Both the position numbers and the translations under genes were made by a program. Of a stretch of DNA of 6,838 nucleotides, positions 6,534 to 6,838 are shown one piece after another. Numbering within the stretch: position 1 is the stretch's first letter; every line of letters begins with the position of its first letter. The notes below the pieces were generated by a model. It was not told the origin of the DNA and made no database searches. It saw only the letters and a list, made by a program, of their open reading frames with translations. Origin of the DNA: Ruminiclostridium sp. (GTDB lineage Bacteria > Bacillota > Clostridia > DSM-8532); assembly GCA_003535195.1 (NCBI GenBank), contig DOHN01000002.1, forward strand, positions 58,059-64,896. The letters run 5' to 3'.

Positions 6534-6838
6534 TTATTTTTTCTTTTTTGATAATGCCATTCTCACACCATAATGTATGGCGTTTTCCAGACTTTCCGAG
6601 GTTGCTGTTCCTTTTCCCGCTTGATCAAAGGCTGTGCCATGATCCACAGAGGCGCGGATAATAGGCAGGCCGAGAGTAATATTAACGCCTGAAACAGATT
6701 TCCATTGCTGTTTAGCTTGGTCGTAAACAAACCCTACAACCTTTAGAGGAATATGTCCCTGATCATGGTACATGGCAACGACAATATCATACATTCCGCC
6801 ATTTGCCTTACTGAACACCGTATCGGGGGGAATGGGGC
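6534..6838 (-). CDS. pdxA: PdxA-family dehydrogenase, probably 4-phospho-D-threonate/erythronate dehydrogenase PdxA2 (5' end cut off by window)
   Basis: Only the last 101 codons are in the window; the gene enters from the right edge. The visible part opens with PIPPDTVF, which aligns with the PdxA segment GPLPADT. It continues with [41 protein letters not shown] and a C-terminal helix. The histidines in YHDQG and VDHGT are two of the three metal ligands known for PdxA, an NAD-dependent beta-decarboxylating dehydrogenase. The tail ends in five lysines within six residues (LSKKKK type) before TAA. True PdxA acts in vitamin B6 synthesis. The adjacent DUF1537 kinase points instead to the catabolic PdxA2 type, which oxidises the kinase product and releases CO2 to give dihydroxyacetone phosphate. 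The segment [14 protein letters not shown] is an insertion relative to E. coli PdxA as I recall it. A GTG at 6818 is internal, not the start. Confidence 0.93.
   Translation of the reverse strand, partial: PIPPDTVFSKANGGMYDIVVAMYHDQGHIPLKVVGFVYDQAKQQWKSVSGVNITLGLPIIRASVDHGTAFDQAGKGTATSESLENAIHYGVRMALSKKKK

Noticed and set aside
5217..6551. Plus-strand ORFs opposite the acid sugar kinase
   Set aside because: They are antisense to a gene with strong DUF1537 motifs and show no features of their own.

Overview
The window looks chromosomal and comes from a Firmicute, most likely a Clostridia-type anaerobe. The grounds are the rnc → Elp3-like radical SAM gene order, strong AGGAGG-type ribosome binding sites, frequent TTG and GTG starts, and a lipoprotein-anchored MetQ. 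I cannot name the genus. I see no phage, transposon, CRISPR or tRNA/rRNA signal, so this is mostly ordinary core and metabolic DNA. The two points of real interest are a broken gene and an unexplained leader.

Region 1 (1-1611, minus strand) is an RNA-processing operon. rnc (RNase III, TTG start) leads, followed 11 bp later by an Elp3-like radical SAM gene with a GTG start that runs off the left edge. A candidate promoter lies just upstream of rnc, so here rnc is the first gene of its transcript.

Region 2 (1612-2038) is a 427-bp divergent intergenic region. It holds the rnc promoter on the minus strand and two sigma-A-like promoters facing metN. The upstream one would give a leader of about 220 nt with several competing helices but no recognisable SAM-I (S-box) or T-box signature. 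The downstream one would give a short leader of about 45 nt.

Region 3 (2039-4701, plus strand) is a complete D/L-methionine-type ABC importer: metN (ATPase with C-terminal NIL domain), metI (permease, TTG start overlapping metN by 8 bp) and metQ (lipoprotein). It is closed by a GAAA-loop hairpin terminator. Together they form the uptake system: MetQ binds substrate outside the membrane, MetI forms the channel, and MetN hydrolyses ATP with likely substrate feedback through its NIL domain.

Region 4 (4767-6838, minus strand) is an acid-sugar catabolic operon entering from the right edge. It has the C-terminal end of a PdxA-family dehydrogenase (pdxA2-like), then a complete DUF1537 four-carbon acid sugar kinase. 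In known systems this pair converts D-threonate or D-erythronate to dihydroxyacetone phosphate. Directly downstream, overlapping the kinase stop, is a broken GyrI-like (SAV2435-type) small-molecule-binding gene. Its N-terminal 38 or so codons and its C-terminal half are both recognisable, but they lie in different reading frames, separated by an internal deletion, with an extra in-frame TAG.
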